Source: an uncultured Verrucomicrobiota bacterium
GTDB taxonomy: Bacteria > Verrucomicrobiota > Verrucomicrobiia > Opitutales > UBA9783
Assembly (NCBI GenBank): GCA_902495005.1
Contig: CABUVL010000003.1
Coordinates: 1 to 64,000 of the forward strand
Direction of reading: 5' to 3'
DNA length: 64,000 nucleotides
Below are positions 1-8,366 of the stretch, in pieces. Under the pieces are notes generated by a model. That model worked only from the letters and a program-made list of their open reading frames with translations. It was not told the DNA's origin and did not search any database. Made by a program: the position numbers and the translations under genes. Position 1 is the first letter of the stretch. Each line of letters begins with the position of its first letter.

Positions 1-82
1 GCTCAACGGCTCAACGGCTCAACGGCTCAACGGCTCAACGGCTCAACGGCTCAACGGCTCAACGGCTCAACGGCTCAACGGC
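1..82 (+). repeat. Octamer tandem repeat (GCTCAACG, about 10.25 copies)
   Basis: The unit GCTCAACG is repeated perfectly ten times plus two bases and is cut by the left window edge, so the true array may be longer. Eight is not a multiple of three. All three forward frames read the same eight-residue peptide AQRLNGST in rotation without a stop codon. After the array only one of the three frames stays open. The other two meet TAA within about 20 bases. This is the structure of a coding contingency (phase-variation) tract. Confidence 0.95.
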
Positions 83-1671
83 AAATAAGGCTTAATGCCT
101 TCATAACCGCCCTTTTATTTTATTTGGTTGGATGGATTTCCAGCTACGCTTATACGCCTCCGTTTTATAACAAATGTAAGTTTTTCATATCTAATTATAG
201 GTTTTGTTTTTATGAAAATACCTGTGCTTGGCATAATGCTTATTACAGTGCTTTTGGAAATAGGACGAGTGATATTGCTTGTCCAGGTTGTATGGTGGAT
301 CATAACGGCGATTTGTTTTTTGTCGCATTGGATCCTGATATGGATATTTCTGATTATCGTTGTTGTTTGGATTGTTATAAATATACTAAGGACGGAACTT
401 CGTACGCAAACAGAAAATTTCTTCGTCCGGCTGAACTTTTAGATAAAGATTCTTGGGCAGATGAACCGACTTCTTCACTTTCAGATTATTATAAACAGTT
501 CCTTTGGATGGCAGCGACACCATCAATCGCGTATGAATCAGTTGCTTCAGATTATGTTTATGTTGTTTTTTATGTTATGCCGATTCGATTTTGGCAGAGC
601 GGTGGAAGTATTGAAGGTTTTCTATTTATAAAAATTAAGAAATCAGACCTGAGTGTTGTTTCAAATAAGTTGAAAGATTATGACCCAAATCTTGGGTTTG
701 ACGGTTTCCCAACTTTGGGCAAGGAGACTAATCGACTTGGATATATTAGCTATTGTAATTCTAACATTGCATCTGTTTATTATTTTAATAAATATTCTGG
801 ATATACCAGAGGTACTCTTTCATTAAAAGGTGAGGTGTATTTGGCAGATCTTTCTTCCTTTAATGGAGTTAAAAATTATTCCAGTGAATCAAATAACTTA
901 ATGACATTTGAGAGGATATTAACGCATGAAGGCAGTACGTATATGTTGATAATGAGAAATGGCTATTATCAGTATGTATATTCGATAGATAATGATGGGA
1001 TTGTAGGATATGTTGGACACAGTGTATGGGGAAACAATTTGCATTCAAGTTCTTGGAATACGGATGTTTGCAACTATCACTCAGATTTGGGCTTGGTTAC
1101 AGCCAAGGATGGGACAAAGATATTTTTATTAATGATGCTGTCTTACGGTAATAGATGTTCTTCAATGCAGAGTGAAAATAAAGGTACGTCAACTTGGTCC
1201 ACTAATAAAGCCCCTTGTGGAATGAATAATGTTGTATTACATATAGAATCATCAACCAGTGGAGGTAATTGGACGGGAGGTCCTGAAAATGTGATTTATA
1301 CGACGAATATATCTTGTTGTAATGCCTCTACCTCCGATACGTGTTCAGAAGCGACCTTGTACAAAAATACGCACAAGTTTGTAGTGTACAAAGATTACAT
1401 TATCTACGCGTACTGTTATCCCGGTAAATCCAAGCAACTTATTCTGGGGGCTGCAAGGTATTATATCGATAGTCAACATCAGTTCCATTTGCTGACAAAG
1501 ACAGAATTTCGAGACAAGGATGGCAACAGCTTTGGAACATTGACGAATTGTGACAGACTCGTCTTTATGGATATCAAGGATGGCCACTTGTGGCTCGTGT
1601 GGAAAAGCTCTGATCTTTGCTTTAGGATGATGTACGTCAATGCCCAAGATGTTATCGACGCCAGCATATGA
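1..1671 (+). CDS. Cysteine-rich secreted/surface protein, 5' end outside window
   Basis: The frame is open from base 1 through the octamer repeat to a TGA at 1669-1671. No ATG, GTG or TTG occurs in frame inside the repeat. The first in-frame start codon is TTG at 124, which would cut into a good signal-peptide-like stretch (basic RLN, hydrophobic FITALLFYLVGWI, then SSYA before TPP) encoded from about 88 to 150. I therefore think translation begins upstream of the window and passes through the repeat. The mature part is about 510 residues, rich in Cys, Tyr, Trp, Ser and Asn, with CxxC and CC pairs early on and no family I recognise. Repeating blocks of short strands suggest an extracellular beta-rich fold, possibly an adhesin. 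A pilus-tip role is only a guess from the pilin-like genes elsewhere. Confidence 0.6.
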   Translation, partial: AQRLNGSTAQRLNGSTAQRLNGSTAQRQIRLNAFITALLFYLVGWISSYAYTPPFYNKCKFFISNYRFCFYENTCAWHNAYYSAFGNRTSDIACPGCMVDHNGDLFFVALDPDMDISDYRCCLDCYKYTKDGTSYANRKFLRPAELLDKDSWADEPTSSLSDYYKQFLWMAATPSIAYESVASDYVYVVFYVMPIRFWQSGGSIEGFLFIKIKKSDLSVVSNKLKDYDPNLGFDGFPTLGKETNRLGYISYCNSNIASVYYFNKYSGYTRGTLSLKGEVYLADLSSFNGVKNYSSESNNLMTFERILTHEGSTYMLIMRNGYYQYVYSIDNDGIVGYVGHSVWGNNLHSSSWNTDVCNYHSDLGLVTAKDGTKIFLLMMLSYGNRCSSMQSENKGTSTWSTNKAPCGMNNVVLHIESSTSGGNWTGGPENVIYTTNISCCNASTSDTCSEATLYKNTHKFVVYKDYIIYAYCYPGKSKQLILGAARYYIDSQHQFHLLTKTEFRDKDGNSFGTLTNCDRLVFMDIKDGHLWLVWKSSDLCFRMMYVNAQDVIDASI

Positions 1672-1868
1672 AGAGTGCCAGCCAATAGCAAAACTTTGAT
1701 CTAACAAGTGATGTTTTTGCGGCTGGGAGCATTTTGATTAAAGCAATGCGATCCACGCTAAATGTCGATGGGCGTGTACAAAGTTTGTGCACCAAGTGCA
1801 TTGATGGTAGTAATGAAACAATTGCACCATCTTCAATCGTACAGAAGCTTATGAGCACCCATCGGCGC

Positions 1869-2672
1869 TTAGCACTTACAAGTTTTGATGCCCCATCGGT
1901 GATGGAGGGTCCTCTCCAAGGGGGCAAAGATGAGTTTTTCTGCCGAAAACCCAATGGCAATAATGACGGCAATCACACCAATCACTTGGTCCATCGCCTG
2001 CATCTCGCGACCGTAATGAAGCAGCTGGCCGATGCCGATTCCGCTGATGGCACTGACGTAAATTTCAGCCGACATGAGCGATCGCCAGGCAAACGCCCAA
2101 CTTTGTTTCATTCCGGTGACGATGGACGGTAAGGTCGCGGGTAACATCACTGTCCACCATAAGCTGAAGCCACGCGCCCCCATCGTTTGGGCCGCTTTGA
2201 TGTACAAACTGGGGACTTGACGTACGCTGAGTTCCGTCGATATAATGAGCGACCACAAGGATCCCATAACAACGACAAATAAAATCGCTTTGTCCGTTTG
2301 CCCAAACCAGAGTAGGGTGAGGGGTACCCAACAAATGCTGGGTAAGGTTTGAAATCCTAAGGCGAGATTCCCAATCGTCATCTTAATAAAGTCAAAGCGA
2401 TAACACAGCATCCCTATAGGAATGCCAATAAAGCTGATCGTATACCCCAAAAAGAGACGTTTTAGGGTGATGAACGTTGCGTGTAAAAGCGTACCATCGG
2501 CAACCGCATTCCACAAAAATTTGATGACTTGCAGCGGGGTTGGAAAGATGAGGTCGGAATACAAACCACAGTCGTAGGCCGCTTGCCAAAGAATAAGACA
2601 TAAGAGGAAATAAGCGCTGTTTTTCACCCAAGCGCTCAATCGAATCTGTTTGTTGTTCATTGGAAAGTTCAT
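1869..2672 (-). CDS. ABC transporter permease, nitrate/sulfonate/taurine type (SsuC/TauC-like)
   Basis: This 267-residue inner-membrane protein has the BPD_transp_1 fold with several hydrophobic segments. Its cytoplasmic coupling (EAA-like) loop reads KAAQTMGARGFSLWWTVMLP at about residues 160-180, where it would dock with the ATPase. It starts 21 bases after the stop of the ATPase gene at 2694-3464, so the two form an operon read on the minus strand. Family members import sulfonates, taurine, nitrate or thiamine precursors, and the substrate cannot be told from the permease. No binding-protein gene is adjacent. The only candidate in the window is at 14398-15447. An overlapping plus-strand frame over 1734-2132 is a shadow. 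Confidence 0.88.
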   Translation of the reverse strand: MNFPMNNKQIRLSAWVKNSAYFLLCLILWQAAYDCGLYSDLIFPTPLQVIKFLWNAVADGTLLHATFITLKRLFLGYTISFIGIPIGMLCYRFDFIKMTIGNLALGFQTLPSICWVPLTLLWFGQTDKAILFVVVMGSLWSLIISTELSVRQVPSLYIKAAQTMGARGFSLWWTVMLPATLPSIVTGMKQSWAFAWRSLMSAEIYVSAISGIGIGQLLHYGREMQAMDQVIGVIAVIIAIGFSAEKLIFAPLERTLHHRWGIKTCKC

Positions 2673-2693
2673 TGGAGAGTCGTGTGCTTGTTT

Positions 2694-3464
2694 TTAAAAA
2701 ATAGTTGTGTTGTTATTGCGGAATACGGACGTTAATTCGTCGGCCAGCTTAGAGACAGACGTGTCGTACAGGTAACGTGGATAGGCTAGGTCAATGCGTA
2801 CATCTTTTAATACCGTGCTGGGTTGTTGGGATAGAACAATGACACGCTGGGAAAGAACAACCGCTTCACGTACGTTGTGGGTGACCAGTAAGATCGTTTT
2901 ATGCTGCATGTTCCAAATTTTTTGGACATCTTTGTACAGTTGTTCACAACTGAGTGAATCGAGTGCACTAAAAGGTTCATCCATAAGTAGAATCTGCGGA
3001 TTCGGTGCAAGCGCGCGGGCCAGTGCAACCCTTTGCTTCATTCCTCCAGAAAGTTCGTGAATGTGTGCGTGCGCAAGATGCGACAACCCCACCATGTGCA
3101 GGTAACTGAGCGCCACCGCTTCGTGATCGGATTTTGCCAGATTTTTTTTAAATTTTAATCCATAGCGGACATTGCCAAGGACATCGTACCACGGAAATAG
3201 AGCCGCCTCTTGGAACAACATCATGCGATGCCGCTCAGGCTGTTCAACGTTGTCTTCATTGACGATAATTTTACCCTCTTCGCAGGGGATAAAGCCTGCA
3301 ATCATGTTGAGCAGGGTGGTCTTTCCACAACCACTTGGCCCCAATATGGACACAAATTCACCTTTCGTTACTTTGAACGAAATGTCATTTATAACCTTAA
3401 CACGCGTACCGTCCCTCACACGGAACTTACTTACATGGTCAAGTTGAATTTTTACACCATCCAT
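2694..3464 (-). CDS. ABC transporter ATP-binding protein (SsuB/TauB-like)
   Basis: This 256-residue ATPase energises the permease encoded just downstream. It carries a complete nucleotide-binding site: Walker A GPSGCGKTT at about residue 42, the signature LSGGMKQR near 138, Walker B LLMDEPFSALD near 160, and the switch histidine in LLVTHNV. Length and motif order fit the SsuB/TauB/NrtD branch. The ATG at 3462-3464 starts near the usual family N terminus. A hairpin at 3579-3598 separates it from rpmG upstream on the same strand. Confidence 0.9.
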   Translation of the reverse strand: MDGVKIQLDHVSKFRVRDGTRVKVINDISFKVTKGEFVSILGPSGCGKTTLLNMIAGFIPCEEGKIIVNEDNVEQPERHRMMLFQEAALFPWYDVLGNVRYGLKFKKNLAKSDHEAVALSYLHMVGLSHLAHAHIHELSGGMKQRVALARALAPNPQILLMDEPFSALDSLSCEQLYKDVQKIWNMQHKTILLVTHNVREAVVLSQRVIVLSQQPSTVLKDVRIDLAYPRYLYDTSVSKLADELTSVFRNNNTTIF

Positions 3465-3578
3465 GGCTTACTCTTGTATTAAGTAACTTGACCGAAGCGG
3501 CTTGCAAAAACAAAAATTACCATTCCATTTGTCTTTGAATGGCTACATTGGCTTCTTCATTTTGGAATACAACACACT

Positions 3579-3598
3579 CACAGATACCTTAATCTGTG
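3579..3598 (-). terminator. Hairpin downstream of rpmG
   Basis: A perfect 7-bp stem, CACAGAT and ATCTGTG around a six-base loop, lies 18 bases after the rpmG stop codon on the minus strand. No U-tract follows, so a Rho-independent terminator is only possible. It could also stabilise the 3' end of the mRNA. Confidence 0.35.
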
Positions 3599-3615
3599 GT
3601 GCACTCCTCCAAAGA

Positions 3616-3789
3616 TTACTTGTCTTTAATTTCTCTGTGCAAGGTGTGACGCTTCAGAAATTTGTTGTACTTCATCTTTTCAACCTTTTCGGTTTGAAGT
3701 TTTTTGTTACGCGTCGTCATGTAACGAGAAACTGGCTTTCCCTCTTTGCGTGCCTCTGTGCATTCAATGATAACATGTTCTCTTGGCAT
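3616..3789 (-). CDS. rpmG: 50S ribosomal protein L33
   Basis: Read on the minus strand, this short gene encodes 57 residues beginning [19 protein letters not shown] and ending [15 protein letters not shown]. It matches the bacterial L33 pattern closely: [12 protein letters not shown] at the start, a TTRNKK turn, and the C-terminal [17 protein letters not shown]33 sits in the large subunit near the E site. Only one of the usual zinc-ribbon cysteines is present (Cys10), so this is the zinc-independent (C-minus) form. A 101-codon frame on the opposite strand over 3502-3807 is a shadow of it. It stands alone here, without rpmB or another ribosomal gene beside it. Confidence 0.95.
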   Translation of the reverse strand: MPREHVIIECTEARKEGKPVSRYMTTRNKKLQTEKVEKMKYNKFLKRHTLHREIKDK

Positions 3790-3962
3790 AAGCTTTATAT
3801 GTGTTAATGGGTTTAAACTTAAAATTCATCAAAACTTTTTCAATAGAAAAGTGCGAGAATTTTTTACACAAACGGTGAAACAATTTGATGCGCCAGCATA
3901 TTTTTATAAAAAATACGCGCTTAATGCTTGCCGTTTTATAAAGATACTTTGAAAATAGAATA

Positions 3963-4778
3963 ATGCAGTATACGTATTTTCATGCCGTTAATTATCAAGC
4001 GGATGATACAATTTTGAAACGCTTGATAGGGGCTTATGGCATCCTATTTGTTTGCATGAAAATTATGAACGTATGGTTCGGCAGCTACTGGATCGAAGAA
4101 CAGTTGGCACTTTCTTTTTCAAGTTTGTGTCGAGGAAAATTATGGACGTTGCTGACGTATTCTTTTTTGCACGCTACATTTTTGCATTTTTTGTTTAATA
4201 GCTTGGTCCTCTACTTTTTGGGACGTTTCCTCTTGTTGTATGAGCTAACTCCCAAGAAATTATTAATCATCTTCACGGGTGCAATCCTTTCGGGCGCCGT
4301 CGTGTGGTTGTGCGTGCACGGCAAACATAATTACTTGTTGGGCGCGTCCGCAGGCGTGATGGGCTTGTTGGCTTACATGTGCCACAGCTTCCCTGAAAAA
4401 ACCATGAGTGTGCTGATATTTTTTGTCTTCCCTCTGCAAATTAAAGCCCGTTGGCTCATTTATTGCACTTGGTGGTATGAATTGGCCAGCTGTATGCTTT
4501 ACGAGATGCAGGACACTTCGTACGTCGCCAATTCCGCGCACCTTGGGGGAATGTTGTTCGGGTATTTGTGGTTTCTGGGCCAAAAGTACTTCGAGGGCCG
4601 TCGAGACACTTTGCCCAAGGCACCGGTGAGGTCGAATTACAAAGTGCACATCGAAAATAATTGTGAAGAGGATGATCAACATATTGCGTCAATCGTTTTA
4701 AAAAAATTGAAAAATCAGGGCATTGGTTCTCTCTCTGACGAAGAGAGGCGGTGGCTTGAAAGATATCGAAAATTTTAA
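3963..4778 (+). CDS. Rhomboid family intramembrane serine protease
   Basis: This 271-residue polytopic membrane protein should cleave transmembrane substrates within the lipid bilayer. The catalytic dyad is visible: GASAG with the nucleophilic Ser at about residue 129, and the His of NSAHLGGMLFG at about 192. The family HxxxN region appears as HATFLHFLFNS. After the last membrane segment there is a cytoplasmic tail ending in a short helix (VLKKLKNQGIGSLSDEERRW), seen on rhomboids of Bacteroidota and Verrucomicrobiota. It is separated from the Prc protease gene by five bases, so the two proteases are probably co-transcribed. Confidence 0.88.
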   Translation: MQYTYFHAVNYQADDTILKRLIGAYGILFVCMKIMNVWFGSYWIEEQLALSFSSLCRGKLWTLLTYSFLHATFLHFLFNSLVLYFLGRFLLLYELTPKKLLIIFTGAILSGAVVWLCVHGKHNYLLGASAGVMGLLAYMCHSFPEKTMSVLIFFVFPLQIKARWLIYCTWWYELASCMLYEMQDTSYVANSAHLGGMLFGYLWFLGQKYFEGRRDTLPKAPVRSNYKVHIENNCEEDDQHIASIVLKKLKNQGIGSLSDEERRWLERYRKF

Positions 4779-4783
4779 TTTAT

Positions 4784-7081
4784 ATGCGAAAGAGAATTGT
4801 TTCTTGGAGTGTTTTGTTTTGTAAAAGCGTATTTTTATTGGCTGTCTTGTTGTACTATTTTAACGGTAGGTCCTGGGTACAAGCCAAGAGAGCGTCACAT
4901 TTGAGGAAGGAGGATGGGCAAGATAAGGTTTTTGTACAGACGGCGACGATGCGTACGGAAACGATTTTTTTTGTTCAATTTTTGGAAGAATTACATTTTT
5001 TAAAAAAGCCCCTGTCTGAGGTTGATAGCAAGAAACTGATAGAGGAATTTTTGATTACCTTGGACCCGCAACGCATGTTTTTCACACAAAATGACGTGAA
5101 CCAGTTCGTTCATCAATTTGCGATGTCGTTGGAATTGTTGTTGCGAGGGGGAAGTTTGACCCCCGCGTTTACGATTTTTAATAAATACCGTATGCTGGCG
5201 GCCAGACGGATTGATTGGATCCAACGACGATTGCAGGGTAAGTTCAATTTCACGAAGCATCAATTTTACGAGTCCAATCGTAAGGATGCGCCCTGGGGGC
5301 ACACGAGTATCGACTTGGATATTTTGTGGGAGCAACGGCTTCAGCATGAATTGTTAAATGAGGCGCTGGCAACGCAATCGAGCGAAATGGACTCCATGAA
5401 AGTCATTGAAGATGGGCTCGAGGGGCTTAAGGCGCCTAAGGAAAATCGCATAGATGCCGAGCAATGCTTACATAACTTAGAAAATGCGAAGGTAAAATTG
5501 GCGGAACAATACACAAATTTAGGGGCTTTCGTCGATAAAATCGATGCCGTGGACATCCAAGAGCTTTTCTTGAACACGCTGACTCATTTTTACGACCCCC
5601 ACACGAGCTTTTTGTCCAATGACTCGATGGAAGATTTTTCGATTAGTTTGCACAATTCACTGGTGGGTATTGGAGCTTACTTGGGTGAAGAAAATGGCAT
5701 GTGCGTCATTAAGGAATTGTTGCCAGGAGGCCCTGCGGAGCGAAATGGAAATTTGCATCCCGGCGACAAAATTTTAGCCGTAGCCCAGGATAAAAAAGCT
5801 TACGTTAACATTCAAGGCATGAAGTTGCGTCAGTCCGTTAAACTGATGCGGGGCCCTCGCGGAACAAAAGTGCGCTTAATGGTTCAACCGTTTGATGGGG
5901 AGCCGTCGGAACGTAAAGAAATTGAGCTTGTCAGGGATGAAATCAAACTGACCAATAATTTGGCTTCGGCACGTGTATTTTGTTTACCCGATGCCGGTGG
6001 ACGTTATCGCGTGATCGGCTTGATTGATTTGCCGGCTTTTTACGGTTCTGATGGCGCTGAGAATGAGTATGGACATCGTATTTCGGAAGACGTGAAGGTG
6101 TTGATACGTAGGCTTGAGTATTATCATTTGGATGGATTAATTTTGGACTTGCGGCGTAATGGGGGAGGGCTCTTGACGGAAGCCGTTAAATTGGCAGGTT
6201 TGTTTTTAGATCATTGCCCCGTGGTTCAAATAAAAGACACAACGGGAAAGGTCACGCAACAGTTTGCTGCTCCTCACTCGTGCCTGTGGAAGGGACCTTT
6301 GCTTATTTTGACATCTCGTTTGACGGCATCTGCGTCAGAAATTGTGGCGGGCGCCCTGCAAGCTTACCATAGAGCCCTGATTTTTGGCGATCGGACGACG
6401 CATGGAAAGGGAACTGTGCAGGCGGTGATTGAGATGGATAAGGTTTCTTTATTTCCCTGTGCGAAGTCGACCCTGGGGGCCGCTAAAATTACACTGCAGA
6501 AGTGGTATCTACCTAATGGAAAGTCGACGCAGAAAAGAGGGGTGTTCGCCGATGTGTCATTGCCCTCTTTGTACGACATTTTGCCCGTCGGTGAATCAGA
6601 TGCGCCCAATGCCTTGGAGTGGGATTGCATCCAAGCGATGGGAGCGCAAATTCAAGATCCCGTTTGTCGATTCGTTAAACAAGGCTTATTACAATATTTG
6701 TGGCAATGTCAGCATGAAAGACAAAAAGTACAACCTGCCTATGCGGTGTATCGTCAACAAATTGAGGATTTTAAAAGTAGGTACGAACAAAGCTGCTTTA
6801 CGTTGAATTTGCAAGAGAGGATTCATCAACTTAACGAAGATCGCGCCAGTCGAAATGCGTTAAATCAACAGGCAGATATGTTGAAAAAATGGCAAAAGCA
6901 TTGCAAAAAGATTTATTTGCCCGATGCGACTGCACACGATAAGCATGAAAACTTTGACATTTACGAAGACGAAGTGGTGCAAATGATGTTGGATTGGCTG
7001 TACTTCTTGCACGTAAAAGCGCATTACGCGCTTCCATCTTATTGCAGTCATCAATTTTTTTGGGATAAGTCGATATTTTAA
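4784..7081 (+). CDS. prc: Tail-specific (C-terminal processing) protease, Prc family
   Basis: A 765-residue periplasmic S41 peptidase of the long Prc/Tsp type. An N-terminal hydrophobic segment (about residues 8-28) acts as signal or anchor. A helical N-terminal domain is followed by a PDZ domain at about 290-385 (GIGAYLGEENG, GNLHPGDKIL) and the protease core (GLILDLRRNGGG). The catalytic Ser lies in TASASEI at about 517 and the Lys in THGKGTVQ at about 542. A long C-terminal helical region follows, as in E. coli Prc. It degrades or trims envelope proteins. It sits between the rhomboid gene and the SpoU methyltransferase, with gaps of 5 and 2 bases, so one operon is likely. Confidence 0.93.
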   Translation: MRKRIVSWSVLFCKSVFLLAVLLYYFNGRSWVQAKRASHLRKEDGQDKVFVQTATMRTETIFFVQFLEELHFLKKPLSEVDSKKLIEEFLITLDPQRMFFTQNDVNQFVHQFAMSLELLLRGGSLTPAFTIFNKYRMLAARRIDWIQRRLQGKFNFTKHQFYESNRKDAPWGHTSIDLDILWEQRLQHELLNEALATQSSEMDSMKVIEDGLEGLKAPKENRIDAEQCLHNLENAKVKLAEQYTNLGAFVDKIDAVDIQELFLNTLTHFYDPHTSFLSNDSMEDFSISLHNSLVGIGAYLGEENGMCVIKELLPGGPAERNGNLHPGDKILAVAQDKKAYVNIQGMKLRQSVKLMRGPRGTKVRLMVQPFDGEPSERKEIELVRDEIKLTNNLASARVFCLPDAGGRYRVIGLIDLPAFYGSDGAENEYGHRISEDVKVLIRRLEYYHLDGLILDLRRNGGGLLTEAVKLAGLFLDHCPVVQIKDTTGKVTQQFAAPHSCLWKGPLLILTSRLTASASEIVAGALQAYHRALIFGDRTTHGKGTVQAVIEMDKVSLFPCAKSTLGAAKITLQKWYLPNGKSTQKRGVFADVSLPSLYDILPVGESDAPNALEWDCIQAMGAQIQDPVCRFVKQGLLQYLWQCQHERQKVQPAYAVYRQQIEDFKSRYEQSCFTLNLQERIHQLNEDRASRNALNQQADMLKKWQKHCKKIYLPDATAHDKHENFDIYEDEVVQMMLDWLYFLHVKAHYALPSYCSHQFFWDKSIF

Positions 7082-7083
7082 GT

Positions 7084-7878
7084 ATGTTCATTGTTAGTAA
7101 AGCAAATGTTAAGTATAAGCAATGGCTTAAATTGAAAGACTCGCGTGGGCGCAAGCAGGCGAATCAATTCTTAATTGAAGGTTTTCGTGAACTCAGTCGC
7201 GCATTGCAGGCCCAGATTGAGATTAAGTCTTTTATTTTTCAACAGAGTGTGTTCGAGTCCCAACAGTCGTTCGTTCAGCGTCATTTTGCGGGCTATTTAA
7301 CTGAACATAACTGTTTTGTCTTGGCAGACGCCTTGTTTAAGCAGCTCAGCTTACGTGAAAATCCCGACGGAATTATGGGGATAGCAAATGTGTGGGATTC
7401 CAAGTTGAGCGAATTTGCTCTGCGTGATAAGGGCTTGTACGTGCTTGTTGAATCACTTGAAAAGCCGGGAAATTTGGGGGCCATTATGCGTTCCGCAGAA
7501 GCAACCCATGTGGATGCAATGTTTATAGCCGACCCGCATGTTGATATTTTTAACCCTAATGTCATCCGCGCTTCTCAGGGGGCCGTATTCGGTTTACCTG
7601 TTTTTTGGGGATCATCGAGTGAAATTTTCAATTTGTTGAATGCTCAGAAAATTAACATTATTGCCACAACGCCCGGCGCAAAGCGTTTATTTTGGGATTT
7701 TGACATGCGAGAAACTTGCGTGATTTGCATCGGCAATGAGGCTAAAGGGCTCAGTTCGTTGTGGTTGGAGCAAGCGATCCCGCTGGCCATACCTATGTTT
7801 GGAGGGTCGGCAGATTCCTTAAATGCCGGTGTATCTGCGGCATTGTGCTTATACGAAGCCCGTCGGCAACGACGTTAA
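7084..7878 (+). CDS. RNA 2'-O-methyltransferase, SpoU/TrmH family
   Basis: This 264-residue enzyme transfers a methyl group from SAM to a ribose 2'-OH in rRNA or tRNA. The SPOUT knot motifs are present: motif 1 EKPGNLGAIMRSAEA at about residues 124-138, motif 2 CVICIGNEAKGLS near 215, and motif 3 IPMFGGSADSLNAGVSAA at the C terminus. The N-terminal 90 residues resemble the SpoU substrate-binding domain (VKYKQWLKLKDSRGRK). The family includes RlmB, TrmH and TsnR, and the exact target nucleotide is not clear from sequence. It follows prc after two bases. Confidence 0.88.
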   Translation: MFIVSKANVKYKQWLKLKDSRGRKQANQFLIEGFRELSRALQAQIEIKSFIFQQSVFESQQSFVQRHFAGYLTEHNCFVLADALFKQLSLRENPDGIMGIANVWDSKLSEFALRDKGLYVLVESLEKPGNLGAIMRSAEATHVDAMFIADPHVDIFNPNVIRASQGAVFGLPVFWGSSSEIFNLLNAQKINIIATTPGAKRLFWDFDMRETCVICIGNEAKGLSSLWLEQAIPLAIPMFGGSADSLNAGVSAALCLYEARRQRR

Positions 7879-8044
7879 AATAACAGCTGTAATAATACGC
7901 CAACGATATTGGGAGTATAAGAATATAATTACTTCCCTCATATGTAAGTATTGGCTTATTTGAGCAATTCCACCAGCTATAAAAATAAAGCCGACAGAAC
8001 ATTTTTATGGCTAAAGCCTAGCTGTGTTTTCTCTTTTAAAAGCC

Positions 8045-8073
8045 GTAAACGCCAAGCATGTGCAGGCGTTTAC
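8045..8073. terminator. Hairpin between convergent genes
   Basis: A perfect 9-bp stem, GTAAACGCC and GGCGTTTAC around an 11-base loop, lies between the 3' ends of the SpoU gene and the acyl carrier protein gene. On the minus strand it is followed by a short run of T, so it may end transcription from both sides. It sits directly downstream of the acp stop codon only in genomic orientation. Function is inferred from its placement. Confidence 0.55.
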
Positions 8074-8094
8074 AGTTGTTATTAAATAGGAAGG

Positions 8095-8352
8095 CTATTT
8101 CCCTTTAGCGTTAAACTTGGGCAATAGGTAATCCACGCAGCTTTTGAGCGATTCCAATTGCACGTAATCGGATTCGGGAACTTCAATGCCGTAAGTTTTT
8201 CTCAATTCCATGACGATGTCTAAGAAATCCATGGAGTCCAGGTCCAATTGATCGCGCAGGCGGACATCGTCTTTTAAATTGCTGAGATCTTCATCAGGAG
8301 CGATTTCTGCAATAATATTGATAACTATTTGTCGTATATCTTGTTTTTCCAT
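8095..8352 (-). CDS. Acyl carrier protein
   Basis: An 85-residue acidic helical protein with the phosphopantetheine attachment motif DLDSMDFLDIV, the modified Ser being at about residue 40. It carries growing acyl chains as thioesters. It follows the ketosynthase gene by 14 bases on the minus strand, so the pair should work together. The surrounding sequence differs from the common AcpP consensus (DSLD[TS]VEL), which hints at a specialised rather than the main fatty-acid ACP. That is inference. Confidence 0.9.
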   Translation of the reverse strand: MEKQDIRQIVINIIAEIAPDEDLSNLKDDVRLRDQLDLDSMDFLDIVMELRKTYGIEVPESDYVQLESLKSCVDYLLPKFNAKGK

Positions 8353-8366
8353 TGTCGTAAAAAATA

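Noticed and set aside
1734..2132. 132-residue plus-strand ORF
   Set aside because: Antisense to the ABC permease gene and without family resemblance.
3502..3807. 101-residue plus-strand protein
   Set aside because: It lies antisense to rpmG, whose 57-residue product is unmistakable on the minus strand.
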